Source: Anaerolineales bacterium (GTDB lineage: Bacteria; Chloroflexota; Anaerolineae; Anaerolineales; UBA4823). Taken from it: a DNA stretch of 34,665 nt. Below are positions 1-7,987 of the stretch, in pieces. The stretch's first letter is position 1. Every line of letters begins with the position of its first letter. The translations under genes and the position numbers were made by a program. Below the pieces are notes generated by a model that was given only the letters and a program-made list of their open reading frames with translations, was not told where the DNA came from and searched no databases. The DNA lies in assembly GCA_025057645.1 (NCBI GenBank), contig JANXBJ010000021.1, forward strand, positions 1-34,665, written 5' to 3'.

Positions 1-380
1 ATTACCTCTTTGCCGTGTCTTTGTGCTCTTTCAATCTCACCGATCAGCACATCAACAAAATTTCTCAGAATGCGAGTCTCGAGGTCTTCTCTTTTTCCCC
101 TTAGGTTCAGGGGGACCAACCGAACATCGTAACCCTTGTCTGAGAAATAGTTACCCAAAACACTCGCGCTAAGTTTTGCATTTTCATCTTCGGTATGTAG
201 AAGGACTAATTCATCCCCTTTCTCGAGAAATTTCAACAACGAATTAGTTTCTGCCGATGCTCCTTCAGGATCTTGACGTAAGAATTGCTGCAATTGTATC
301 TCGCTTGGTTGGGTGACACCACGAGACCGCACTACATTGTTCCACAAAGAAATCCCGGTAGTAGTGATTACAACTGCCAT
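1..380 (-). CDS. CARF-domain CRISPR accessory protein, N-terminal part (runs off the left edge)
   Basis: I translated this from the sequence: the ATG is at 380-378 and the frame stays open for 126 codons to the window edge, so only the N-terminus is present. It opens with a hydrophobic strand followed by TTTGIS, the Gly-x-Ser nucleotide-loop signature of CARF domains. An AETNSLLKFL helix and a GDELVLLHTEDE strand-loop follow, as in the APE2256-type CARF family (TIGR02619). CARF proteins bind cyclic oligoadenylates made by Cas10; members are ring nucleases or effector nucleases. The part that would decide between these is outside the window. The gene starts one base after the cmr6 stop, with AGGAG inside the cmr6 end, so it is translationally coupled to the cmr operon. 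The CARF call is fairly sure; the activity is unknown. Confidence 0.75.
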   Translation of the reverse strand, partial: MAVVITTTGISLWNNVVRSRGVTQPSEIQLQQFLRQDPEGASAETNSLLKFLEKGDELVLLHTEDENAKLSASVLGNYFSDKGYDVRLVPLNLRGKREDLETRILRNFVDVLIGEIERAQRHGKEV

Positions 381-381
381 C

Positions 382-1569
382 TCAAGCTCCTAAGGTTTTT
401 TCCATAGAGATGATTTTTCTGCTGCCATCTGGGTTAATGCGATAATTGTACTTGACCGAAGTTTTTGCCGGCAAAGCATTCATCCTCAAAGACGCCCAAT
501 CAACACGCACAATGATCGTGGGATCTTGCACATCAACGATGAAGGGCTTTCCGTTTTCGTATTTGACTTTACCCATCGAAGTATAAATATCTCCTCCGTC
601 TGCTGCTTGGGATGAAACGCTCTCAACCTTGCTTGACGATGCGGTTTGCGTAGACGGTGGAGAGATTTGGTGAATGAAATACCCATATCCTGCACTAGTT
701 TTTGAACCGGCACCTAATTCGGTGAGCCCTTGGATCAGCCAACTCTCACCAAGAAGGCGGAGAGATTCATTCTGCTCCCCACGCCAACCGACAGCAAACC
801 GGAATTCGGTGTTCGCCGCCACAGTGAGAAAATAAACCGGCACGGGGCTTTGCCAATTGGTGGGGAAATCCTTGCCTTGATAATAGTCGGTATAGTGAGG
901 ATTCATGATATCCACATCCAATTGGGGGAGGCGGGTTGGAAACGCATCCAAAAACACCGCGCCGCCGGCTTTCGCAGTGGTTCCGAAAACAGTGCGAAAC
1001 TGAGTAGCCTGGTTTAGCAATTCCTGTCCGCAAGAGGAAAAGCTTTGCTGAAACTCCTTTAGAAATTTCCCATCCTCATCGATACTGAGAAGATCATCCA
1101 ACTTACCCAAATCGGAGGCATTCAGCGCCTTTGCCAATTGGTAAAAGCTCCAGGCACGGGCAATGCCCTTCAAGCTGCTGCCGGGTAGGACGGGGAAACC
1201 ATACCGATTGAAGGTGAAACCCACCTCTAGGGGGCCCTTGCGCCCGAGGCCGCTGATGAGGCGCCATTCAGTCTTAAGCGAAAACGGTTGAGCATGGATG
1301 GCTTTAGCGACTTCTTCCCAACGCTGGTTGAGCGCCTCCAATAATTTCTGATCGGCACGCTGGGCAGCCTTTGTGATCTGCATGAGGGCTTCCTTCTTCA
1401 CATCGGCACTTATCGAAATATCTGGGGCGAAGCGCTCAAAAAGCAAACCCGGATTCTGAGGGAGTTTGTCCTTATGTGCCATGAGAGCCTGAACAGTTCT
1501 AGCCGGCAAAGGGTAACTCAGGCCTGACGGTTTCGGTGCATCCCTTGGGGGAATTGGGGCTGGTTTCAT
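382..1569 (-). CDS. cmr6: Type III-B Cmr6 (Cas7-like RAMP) with a C-terminal extension
   Basis: Cmr6 caps the Cas7-like backbone of the Cmr RNA-targeting complex. The 395-residue product has the family landmarks: a GFPVLPGSSLKGIAR loop near residues 124-138, FGTTAKAGGAVFLDAFP near 195-211, DIMNPHYTDYY near 220-230, and the glycine-rich GAGSKTSAGYGYF near 286-298. I chose the ATG at 1569 because GGAG lies about 8 nt upstream; a GTG two codons earlier (1575) is possible. Most Cmr6 proteins end soon after the glycine loop. This one continues with a Ser/Thr-rich linker (about 303-326) and an extra segment of about 65 residues rich in predicted strands (327-392). The family call is strong; the role of the tail is unknown. 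Confidence 0.95.
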   Translation of the reverse strand: MKPAPIPPRDAPKPSGLSYPLPARTVQALMAHKDKLPQNPGLLFERFAPDISISADVKKEALMQITKAAQRADQKLLEALNQRWEEVAKAIHAQPFSLKTEWRLISGLGRKGPLEVGFTFNRYGFPVLPGSSLKGIARAWSFYQLAKALNASDLGKLDDLLSIDEDGKFLKEFQQSFSSCGQELLNQATQFRTVFGTTAKAGGAVFLDAFPTRLPQLDVDIMNPHYTDYYQGKDFPTNWQSPVPVYFLTVAANTEFRFAVGWRGEQNESLRLLGESWLIQGLTELGAGSKTSAGYGYFIHQISPPSTQTASSSKVESVSSQAADGGDIYTSMGKVKYENGKPFIVDVQDPTIIVRVDWASLRMNALPAKTSVKYNYRINPDGSRKIISMEKTLGA

Positions 1570-1571
1570 CC

Positions 1572-1967
1572 TCACTTCTCCTCACTCAATTCCGCTTCGG
1601 CAAAACGCTTTAACCACAGCAAGAAAGCCATCGCCTCCGCCGTCGCCTGACGGTATTGGTTGGTGGTAGTTCCCTGATCCACGATCCATTCAAGGAGGCC
1701 TTTTGCACCAGAGATCTTCATTTGCTTGCTCACCCAAGCAGAAACGTCCTGATAGATCACCTGATGTTCATCTTGGGGATTACCTTTGCCTTTAGCTTTC
1801 CAGAAAGCTAAGGTCTGTGCAAGGCCGTTGGCTTGCACTTCAGCGGCTGCGCTACGAGCAAGCTGACCATATTTTTGGGCAAAGTCCTTATTGCGGTTCT
1901 TAACTGCCGTAATCTTATCCCAAGCGAACTGGGCACGATTTTGTTCAAGCGAACGTTGATGGCTCAT
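1572..1967 (-). CDS. cmr5: Type III-B Cmr5 small subunit
   Basis: This is the small alpha-helical subunit of the Cmr complex, stacking along the target-RNA groove beside the Cmr4 filament. The 131-residue protein begins with a SLEQNRAQFAWDKI helix typical of the family (TIGR01881). It continues with YGQLARSAAAEVQANGLAQTLAFW and ends with a helix containing AMAFLLWLKRFAEAEL. The length is normal. The ATG overlaps the cmr4 stop by 4 bp (ATGA), and GGAGG lies inside the end of cmr4, so cmr4 and cmr5 are translationally coupled. The cmr6 ATG follows the cmr5 stop by 2 bp. Confidence 0.95.
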   Translation of the reverse strand: MSHQRSLEQNRAQFAWDKITAVKNRNKDFAQKYGQLARSAAAEVQANGLAQTLAFWKAKGKGNPQDEHQVIYQDVSAWVSKQMKISGAKGLLEWIVDQGTTTNQYRQATAEAMAFLLWLKRFAEAELSEEK

Positions 1968-2890
1968 CCCTCACCTCCATCGCTAAAGCGCAAGGCAACA
2001 ATGCCTTGTCCGGTGGTTTCATCTCCGCCAAGCTGAGTGCGCGTAAGGTTCACTTCTATCACCTTTTGAATTACTTCCTTTGCAGTGAGTGGAGTATTCT
2101 TCTCTCTCGTTTTTGTAGCCATGATCGGAGCATATAGCAATGTATCGCTAGGAAGGCTCTCGGTCGTCCAAAGAGCACCGGTTGCCACGGTTTTGGTTTC
2201 CGGGTTGATCTTGATATGGGTTTGTACTTCCGTGGCATACTGAACAAAGTCGCGGAAGGCATCTTCGGGCAGGATGCACAGCTTCTGGGGAAGCACTGCT
2301 CGCCAATACTGGTATTCAGGAGTTTGGGGCAAAGCATAGTTTGCTAGCCATTGACCAATTGCGTTTACAGCAGTTGCATGAGTTTGGTCAGGCTTAAAAC
2401 TAAACTCTTCTAACACCACGCTTTCTCCGGCAACCAACACATCACCGTTGACCCAGGCTGTCTCTTTATCAGGCGGCGCAGGTGGAATCATCGCAGCGAG
2501 TGACAAACCAACAATTTCGGCTGTGCGCTGAAAGCGTTGCAACGCATCCACACTGGTTGTCCAGGCAAAGACTCCAGCCAGCGAGCGCACTGGAAATAGC
2601 AAAAGGCGCGCATCACCAAACGAGATCGCCCCAGCGTAGTCCGAAGCCCCTTCACCGGCTTCGGGACCAAAAATGGCGAGATGTTCCTGCTTGCTAAGCT
2701 TAGAGGAAGAATTAAGCTTAGGGTCACAGGCGGCGCGCATTCTACCCTTTATGCTGCTGGCTTGCACAATGGGATAGTTGGTGATTCGTTCGCGCTGAAT
2801 GGGTAAATCTACCGCACCTAAGCCACGACCCGAACCGGAATGCAGGGGCGTTTCGACATAAAGAAAGAGCATGCGAGTTGCTTCAAACAT
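1964..2890 (-). CDS. cmr4: Type III-B Cmr4 (Cas7 backbone, target-RNA nuclease)
   Basis: Cmr4 forms the helical backbone of the Cmr complex and cleaves target RNA at 6-nt intervals. The 308-residue product has the family opening PLHSGSGRGLGAVDLPIQRER. Asp28 in AVDLPIQRER aligns by eye with the catalytic Asp26 of Pyrococcus Cmr4, so cleavage should be intact. The IVQASSIKGRMR loop and the IFGPEAGEGASDYAGAIS and RSLAGVFAWTT motifs are also present. The frame extends upstream, but the ATG at 2890 is the real start: AGGAGG sits 6 nt before it. The start overlaps the cmr3 stop by 8 bp, a coupling geometry also seen at cmr1/cmr2. Confidence 0.96.
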   Translation of the reverse strand: MFEATRMLFLYVETPLHSGSGRGLGAVDLPIQRERITNYPIVQASSIKGRMRAACDPKLNSSSKLSKQEHLAIFGPEAGEGASDYAGAISFGDARLLLFPVRSLAGVFAWTTSVDALQRFQRTAEIVGLSLAAMIPPAPPDKETAWVNGDVLVAGESVVLEEFSFKPDQTHATAVNAIGQWLANYALPQTPEYQYWRAVLPQKLCILPEDAFRDFVQYATEVQTHIKINPETKTVATGALWTTESLPSDTLLYAPIMATKTREKNTPLTAKEVIQKVIEVNLTRTQLGGDETTGQGIVALRFSDGGEG

Positions 2891-3956
2891 CTTGAACCTC
2901 CTGAATAAAAATTTGACCAAAGCCGATTTGAGCGCCTTTATCGGCAATGGCGTTAGTTTCTAAAACCTGTTTTGTGAGGAACACAGTTCCTTGTGACTCG
3001 AAATAATACACGCTCCCGGCTGGGACATATCGCAGGGCAGGTTTGTGTGCATCCTTTGCCCAATCATACCCGCCGAGGCATTCGTAGCGATTGACCGCTG
3101 CTGCCACCATCGCAAGGTTGCCATCAAAAAACATCTTCCAACTCTCTGGCAGCCATCCGTTCTTGAAATAGGTGGGGGTAGCAAAATAGACCTTAAACTT
3201 AGGGGGCAATTTTCCCGCTGGAAAGTTTTGACTCAAAGAGGGCAGGGGAGGTTGATTGAGGACGGTATAGCCAGCGCCGCGTCCTTCACCACCGATACGC
3301 AATACGCCGTGATTACCCCAGCCATCATACCCTTCAACTTCCATATATAGCCCCACATTCGGGTAGGGACGAACAAATTCAGCCTCATAAAAAGCGTGTT
3401 CGCGGGTAGTGCGAGTGCTATCCTCCCGCCCAATGCCATAGCGCGCTTCTGGTTCAAACAACGTGCTGCTTTGTACGGCACCAACCGGCTTATTTGCAAG
3501 CGCTTCCTGTAGGTTCTCTTCGGTCAGCCATTGCCCGGGCGCTTTCTTGGTCGGTTCCGTTTGAGAATAGAGCAGCTTTTCGGTTGGTGCGCTGGTGATC
3601 AACCGCTCAACCTCAGGTTTCCACAATTTCAGAGCGACAAACTTCTCGCCCTGTGAAACCATATCAGCAGGCACAGGGAAATATCGAGTGAGTATTCCAT
3701 TCTCCCATTTGGCAAGAAAGGGCCCGCGCAAGCGCAAGTTCTTGAAATCTTCACTGGTTCCAACTGCCTCGGCAATGGCAGAGCGGTCATTCAAATCTAC
3801 CTTTTGCAAAACCAACTGATGGGAGCGGATCACACCCTGTATAACGCTGGGGTATGGTGGGAACAGGCTTACCGCGCGATGATCGGACCCAGCCGTGAAC
3901 GGACGTCCATCGCGGAACATCCAAACATCAATTGCCGTAAGAAACAGTTGCATCAT
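2883..3956 (-). CDS. cmr3: Type III-B Cmr3 (Cas5-like crRNA 5'-tag subunit)
   Basis: Cmr3 is the Cas5-like subunit that pairs with Cmr2 and holds the 5' tag of the crRNA. The 357-residue product has the family N-terminus with FRDGRPF at residues 14-20, followed by the PPYPSVIQGVIRSH segment. A central RLRGPF motif and a glycine-rich GGEGRGAGYTVL loop follow. The length is typical for TIGR01888-type proteins. Two consecutive ATGs occur; the first (3956) is 6 nt from AGGAGG and overlaps the cmr2 stop by 4 bp. No damage is seen. Confidence 0.95.
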   Translation of the reverse strand: MMQLFLTAIDVWMFRDGRPFTAGSDHRAVSLFPPYPSVIQGVIRSHQLVLQKVDLNDRSAIAEAVGTSEDFKNLRLRGPFLAKWENGILTRYFPVPADMVSQGEKFVALKLWKPEVERLITSAPTEKLLYSQTEPTKKAPGQWLTEENLQEALANKPVGAVQSSTLFEPEARYGIGREDSTRTTREHAFYEAEFVRPYPNVGLYMEVEGYDGWGNHGVLRIGGEGRGAGYTVLNQPPLPSLSQNFPAGKLPPKFKVYFATPTYFKNGWLPESWKMFFDGNLAMVAAAVNRYECLGGYDWAKDAHKPALRYVPAGSVYYFESQGTVFLTKQVLETNAIADKGAQIGFGQIFIQEVQDV

Positions 3957-5698
3957 TCACCACCTCCTTGAGCAACGAAGCGCGCAAAGACCAACCAACG
4001 CCCAAGCTCTTCGCTTTTGCCGGGCAATTCCTTCGCCCAACCCAGCAAGCGATCGCTACACTCTGCGACATTCACCAATTCAGGATTCTTCTTGTTACGA
4101 TGGCGTTTGAGCAATCGCCTTAACTCGCTCTCAAACTTCTCGTCCGATGCGGACAAAATGCGTGAAACTTCCAAGACGTCATAAGCAAAGCGAGAAGCCA
4201 GCGGTGAACCTTTCCCTTGGATATCTTGAAAAAGTTGGACGCATTTTTCAAAGTTGGTCTGTCCCCCTGCGTCGCTACCTATACTTTTCCAATAACTGCG
4301 TAAGTCAAATTGTTCACCGCTGCGCTTGAGCACGCGCACGCTTACTGCGCTTTTGCCATTCAAATTCTTGGCATTTGTTAGAGCACGGAGAGCTGCTTGA
4401 CGCACTGCATCCAAGGGATAGAGATGGTGAGCAACCGCAATGCCGGCGGATAAAGAACAAGGAACCTCGAAATTAGGGGGTTGCTTAACCTTCGCAGCAA
4501 ACAACTCAGCCAATTTTTGGGCAAGAGGTATCGCCTGGGTCAGGGGAGCTAAAACCAGAACATCATCGCCGCCGTTATAGATTAGCTCTCCAAAATGATG
4601 AGTGACAATACCGGGAACCAGCTCGGCAAATTTGGCCAACTGTTGGCTGAAATCTTGATGCTGATCTTCTTGCTGACAGGCAGAAATACTCATCCCCATG
4701 CTATCGCCATCCAATTCCAGCAGGGCAAAGTAGGGAGAAGGCGCGCCAACCTGACTATACAGTGTTTTCAGCTTCTGTCTTGCCGCTTCGAGAGCGGTAT
4801 GATCGAGGTTCTCTGCCCGATAACTGTCTTTGAGACGATTCGCCTCTAAGGTCTCCAAGAAAAAGAGATCGCCATCATAGGGCCAATCGGGCTCAGGGCG
4901 CACGCGATAGAGGTGACTGCCGAGCAAATGTTCTACCGCCTGACGGTAGTCTTTGAGGGCTTGTGGTGATCTCTTTTGAGCAGTTGCCAAGTATTCTTGG
5001 GTAGCAACGCTGCTGACCGAGAGAAAATTTTTCCCGCCGGCTAAATCGCAAAAGCGTTTGACGGCACCTAAGGCATCGAGGCGTTCTTTTCCCTCTGGCC
5101 GCACCTGGGCAGCAGGGAAATTTTTTGCCACCTGCTTCCAATATTCGCGCGCATCCTGGTCATTGGTGCGGAGGGCAGAGCGTTTACCACTCAACGTATC
5201 CTTCAAGCCATCTTCTTCGCTAGGCAAAAACCATCGCGTGCGTTTGACTGCGTCAAGTGCACGGCTCGCTTCGGAGTAGGTTTGGGCGTAGTTCTTATCC
5301 ATCCGTTGGGCTACCCAATAAATTTCCCAAATTTGCCCAACTTGTCGCTTCCAAATCTGATCCCAAACAGCATCTGGCTTCGGTTTTGCTTGAGTGAGGA
5401 CTTTGCGAGCACTCTCTGCAATCTCCTGCCACTCCCTTTCTAGGGCTGCTTGAGCTTGCTCGGCAAGGCTTCGAGCACGATCAAACGGCACCCGCGCAAC
5501 CAATTTATTTGGCATATCGTTTGAGTTGGGATTAGCAGGGTAGATCATGGTAACCCCGTTGGTTTTGAGTGAGCGGGCTGCAGCATAGGATAAGCGAGAG
5601 AGGATCTTACTGCTGGCAAAGAGGTCACTCGCTCGCCGAGCCTCCCCAATAAAGGACTGAACAGGGCTAAAGGTAAAGATCAAGATGGCTTCAGACAT
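3953..5698 (-). CDS. cmr2: Type III-B Cmr2/Cas10, GGDD cyclase intact, no HD domain, zinc cysteines replaced
   Basis: Cas10 is the large subunit of the Cmr complex and makes cyclic oligoadenylates when target RNA binds. The 581-residue product starts directly at the first palm region (FTFSPVQSFIGEARR), so the N-terminal HD nuclease domain of longer Cas10 proteins is absent. ELDGDSMGMS near residue 330 and the cyclase motif YNGGDDVLV (GGDD at about 376-379) are present. The zinc-ribbon positions, usually CxxC...CxxC (as in CTLCGxRxAL and ERLCALCxVKR), read DTLSGKRSAL (D167, S170) and ERLDALGAVKR (D208, G211), so all four ligands are replaced. The ATG at 5698 is chosen for its upstream GAGG and its 8-bp overlap with the cmr1 stop. 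It probably signals and binds RNA without Cas10 DNase activity. Confidence 0.94.
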   Translation of the reverse strand: MSEAILIFTFSPVQSFIGEARRASDLFASSKILSRLSYAAARSLKTNGVTMIYPANPNSNDMPNKLVARVPFDRARSLAEQAQAALEREWQEIAESARKVLTQAKPKPDAVWDQIWKRQVGQIWEIYWVAQRMDKNYAQTYSEASRALDAVKRTRWFLPSEEDGLKDTLSGKRSALRTNDQDAREYWKQVAKNFPAAQVRPEGKERLDALGAVKRFCDLAGGKNFLSVSSVATQEYLATAQKRSPQALKDYRQAVEHLLGSHLYRVRPEPDWPYDGDLFFLETLEANRLKDSYRAENLDHTALEAARQKLKTLYSQVGAPSPYFALLELDGDSMGMSISACQQEDQHQDFSQQLAKFAELVPGIVTHHFGELIYNGGDDVLVLAPLTQAIPLAQKLAELFAAKVKQPPNFEVPCSLSAGIAVAHHLYPLDAVRQAALRALTNAKNLNGKSAVSVRVLKRSGEQFDLRSYWKSIGSDAGGQTNFEKCVQLFQDIQGKGSPLASRFAYDVLEVSRILSASDEKFESELRRLLKRHRNKKNPELVNVAECSDRLLGWAKELPGKSEELGRWLVFARFVAQGGGE

Positions 5699-6899
5699 AC
5701 CGCACCTCGATAAGCTCAAGACCTTTCTCCATTAACGAGCTGTGATTTTGTGCGTCTGGGCCTGTGAGAAATGTTTTGATAAGGTGATTGTTTGGCAAAC
5801 CACCTGTAGCCGAAATGCCTTTGCCGGTTAGTTTGAGTTTTTCACTCTTAGGAAGAAAAACAGAGTGAAACCAGATCAGGATTAAGGCATAGGTGCCGTT
5901 TGCCAAACGGCTGACACGGAATAATAGCGGCGAGGATCGTCGGTCGTAGTGCTCACTTTGCAACCCAGCGCTCTTTCCACCCAAGGAACTGTAGTAAAAC
6001 TGAATTGGAAGACCAAAAGCGGCTCGCTCAACAGGTTTAGCCAAAGTCTTTCCACCAATAGCATCTTTGACCGTCGTATAGTCGGGTTGGCGGCGATGTC
6101 GAAAACCCTGAAAGGTTTTACCCAACTCATCAACTGCTTCCTGCCAACTCTTATAGGTTTTCTCGCAAACCCACAGCTTACAAACATCAGGATGCAGGAT
6201 ATCATAAGCAGAGGGTCTCGAAACCGCGTCCGGAAAATAGCTTTCAGACAGCAACTTGCGACATTGAGTGATCCCTACCTCAAGTTCTGTGGCTAATTCT
6301 TGGGGCGTTTTTGCGGAAATCTTCAAGGGTAAATTGCCTAAGAGCGGAAAATCACCCTCTACATCCATCACTTGCAAATTTCCACCAGCGCGACGAGCTC
6401 GACTTCCTAGTCCACCAAGATGCAACCATAACCAGAGTGCTAGATAGGCTTCTTGGAAGCGTTGATGAGCTTGTTTTACGCCCAAGCGCGACTGAATTTC
6501 AAGTCGAAACTCACCCACCAGAGCATAGCGCTCCTTTTCTTTTCTTGTACCCCTTGCTGAAAACCAAAGGTAAGCTATGCCGGGATACTTCGCTGTTTTT
6601 TTGATGGTATCTACTCCAGTCAATACGGAGTAGGAAGCAGACCGGAAGGTGGGGTTGCGGAAACGCAGCGTGATCGCAGAAGCCCCAATCTTGTCATCAG
6701 CTTTACCGAAAACTTGGTTTTCCAAATCAGAAAGCTTATCTCTATCTTTGTCTCCCACTACTCCACCGATTGCAGCGCGCAACCAATAGCGTAAGGCGCC
6801 CCGTATAGCTGGTGGGCGTAGCTCTGGTTCATCGCGCGGATCGAAACCGCCTAAAAATAAAGGGGTAACTGTTTCCAATATCAAAGTTATTTCATTCAT
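5691..6899 (-). CDS. cmr1: Type III-B Cmr1 (Cas7-like RAMP)
   Basis: Cmr1 is the terminal Cas7-like subunit at the crRNA 3' end and takes part in target recognition. The 402-residue product has ETVTPLFLGGFDP near the N-terminus, then RPPAIRGALRYWLRAAIGG, the family's arginine-rich segment. GSRARRAGGNLQV lies mid-protein and a PLLFRVSRL region lies toward the C-terminus. The frame runs 16 codons upstream, but the ATG at 6899 is preceded by AAGGAG seven bases away. It is the first gene of the cmr run and follows the broken CARF-HTH gene after 108 bp; I see no convincing promoter in that gap. Confidence 0.94.
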   Translation of the reverse strand: MNEITLILETVTPLFLGGFDPRDEPELRPPAIRGALRYWLRAAIGGVVGDKDRDKLSDLENQVFGKADDKIGASAITLRFRNPTFRSASYSVLTGVDTIKKTAKYPGIAYLWFSARGTRKEKERYALVGEFRLEIQSRLGVKQAHQRFQEAYLALWLWLHLGGLGSRARRAGGNLQVMDVEGDFPLLGNLPLKISAKTPQELATELEVGITQCRKLLSESYFPDAVSRPSAYDILHPDVCKLWVCEKTYKSWQEAVDELGKTFQGFRHRRQPDYTTVKDAIGGKTLAKPVERAAFGLPIQFYYSSLGGKSAGLQSEHYDRRSSPLLFRVSRLANGTYALILIWFHSVFLPKSEKLKLTGKGISATGGLPNNHLIKTFLTGPDAQNHSSLMEKGLELIEVRYV

Positions 6900-7007
6900 T
6901 TTTTTCTCCTTTTCCAGAGAGACAAACAAACTTACAACACGCTGCATTGGCTAAGAAAATAACCGATTCCTAAAAGTTTGGCATCCCAATCCACTCCTAA
7001 TTTTTGC

Positions 7008-7871
7008 TCAGTTCACCTCCTTTCTGAGTGCAAAATATAAGCCAAGGGTTGCCACCAAGACTGCCCGATCGGGTGGGCGTTCCGGAAAATCTAAAAACTC
7101 GTTCAACTTGGCATACGCGCTGGTCAGTTGGTTGGCAACGGTGGCTTCACTCTTCACTAGGTGCGCGGCGATGGCAGCGTTATCCCAGCCCAAGCAAGCC
7201 AGGCGCACCACCTCACGCTCGGCGCGGGTTAGCTTGCGTTCGACAAACTCACGCACCCGCCTAAGGTCATCAGCGCGGGCAAGGTGCTCTTGTCTGCGCA
7301 GGGCTTCTTCGGGGTCGTCCAATTCGCCCAGAGCAGTCAGCAGTCCCACCGAGTCAGTCCAGCGCAGAACAGGTACAGGCACCAACCAAATCTTATCCTG
7401 CGGAGCTGCGTGCATTCGCACCTCGCCGCCTGGCTTCCACCCTTCGCTGATTAGGTGCCACACCCGGTCTTCGGCGCTAAAGAGCAGTTGTGCAACGAGT
7501 ATGGCAGAAGCACCCATCACCTTCCGTCCCCCTGAAATACAGAGGTGAACCACACGGTTCTGACGGCGACTCTTGCGCACTTCCCGATATAGGGTTTTGC
7601 GCAAGGCACGCAAATCATCCTCGGTCGAAAAATCTTGTACAGCGCTGCGCTCACCCATGATTGGCATGGCACGCAAGGCAACTTGCGGATAGGCTGCACC
7701 AGCAAAACTCTAACAACTAGACATGCCATTGATTCAAGAATCGGCTCGGCAACGGCATAGACCACAATGGTAAGAAATTGGATAACCGCACTGCAGCAAC
7801 TGATCGAGGGTCAGCGTGATCACTTGCGGTTCACTGCCTAGCGTGGCGATGAATGCGTGTCGGTTATTCAC
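7008..7871 (-). pseudogene. Disrupted CARF/ring-nuclease-like protein (NE0113 type) with C-terminal LuxR-type HTH
   Basis: Three conceptual pieces of one protein lie head to tail on the minus strand in two frames. Piece 1 starts at GTG 7871 (GAGG 5 nt upstream) and reads RHAFIATLGSEPQVITLTLDQ, the CARF N-terminus of the NE0113/TIGR02584 family. Near 7771-7781 the likely reading moves by one base to TIVVYAVAEPILESMACL. Near 7700-7712 it returns to the first frame with FAGAAYPQVALR and continues unbroken to the stop at 7008. That last part holds DFSTEDDLRAL, the family motif HLCISGGRKVMGA and a LuxR-like HTH (about 7092-7232, containing LTRAEREVVRLA and TVANQLTSAYAKL). In the first frame TGA (7736-7734) and TAG (7712-7710) block translation. 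The family binds or degrades cyclic oligoadenylates; the HTH suggests a cOA-responsive regulator. It may be a pseudogene, or the consensus sequence may have errors; a shorter protein from TTG 7676 could still be made. Confidence 0.72.
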
Positions 7872-7987
7872 GCAATCCTCAACTTTGGGTTTGATAGAAT
7901 AACGGCATTCTTCTGCACTCCTCTTTCTGGGAAAAGCATCCAATGGCCTTTGGACCCATCTCAGGACTACACTTGGGAGATATTTAT

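Noticed and set aside
7695-7785. Programmed ribosomal frameshifting in the CARF-HTH gene
   Set aside because: Two opposite shifts would be needed, and I see no classic slippery heptamer or downstream pseudoknot. Decay or sequence error is simpler.
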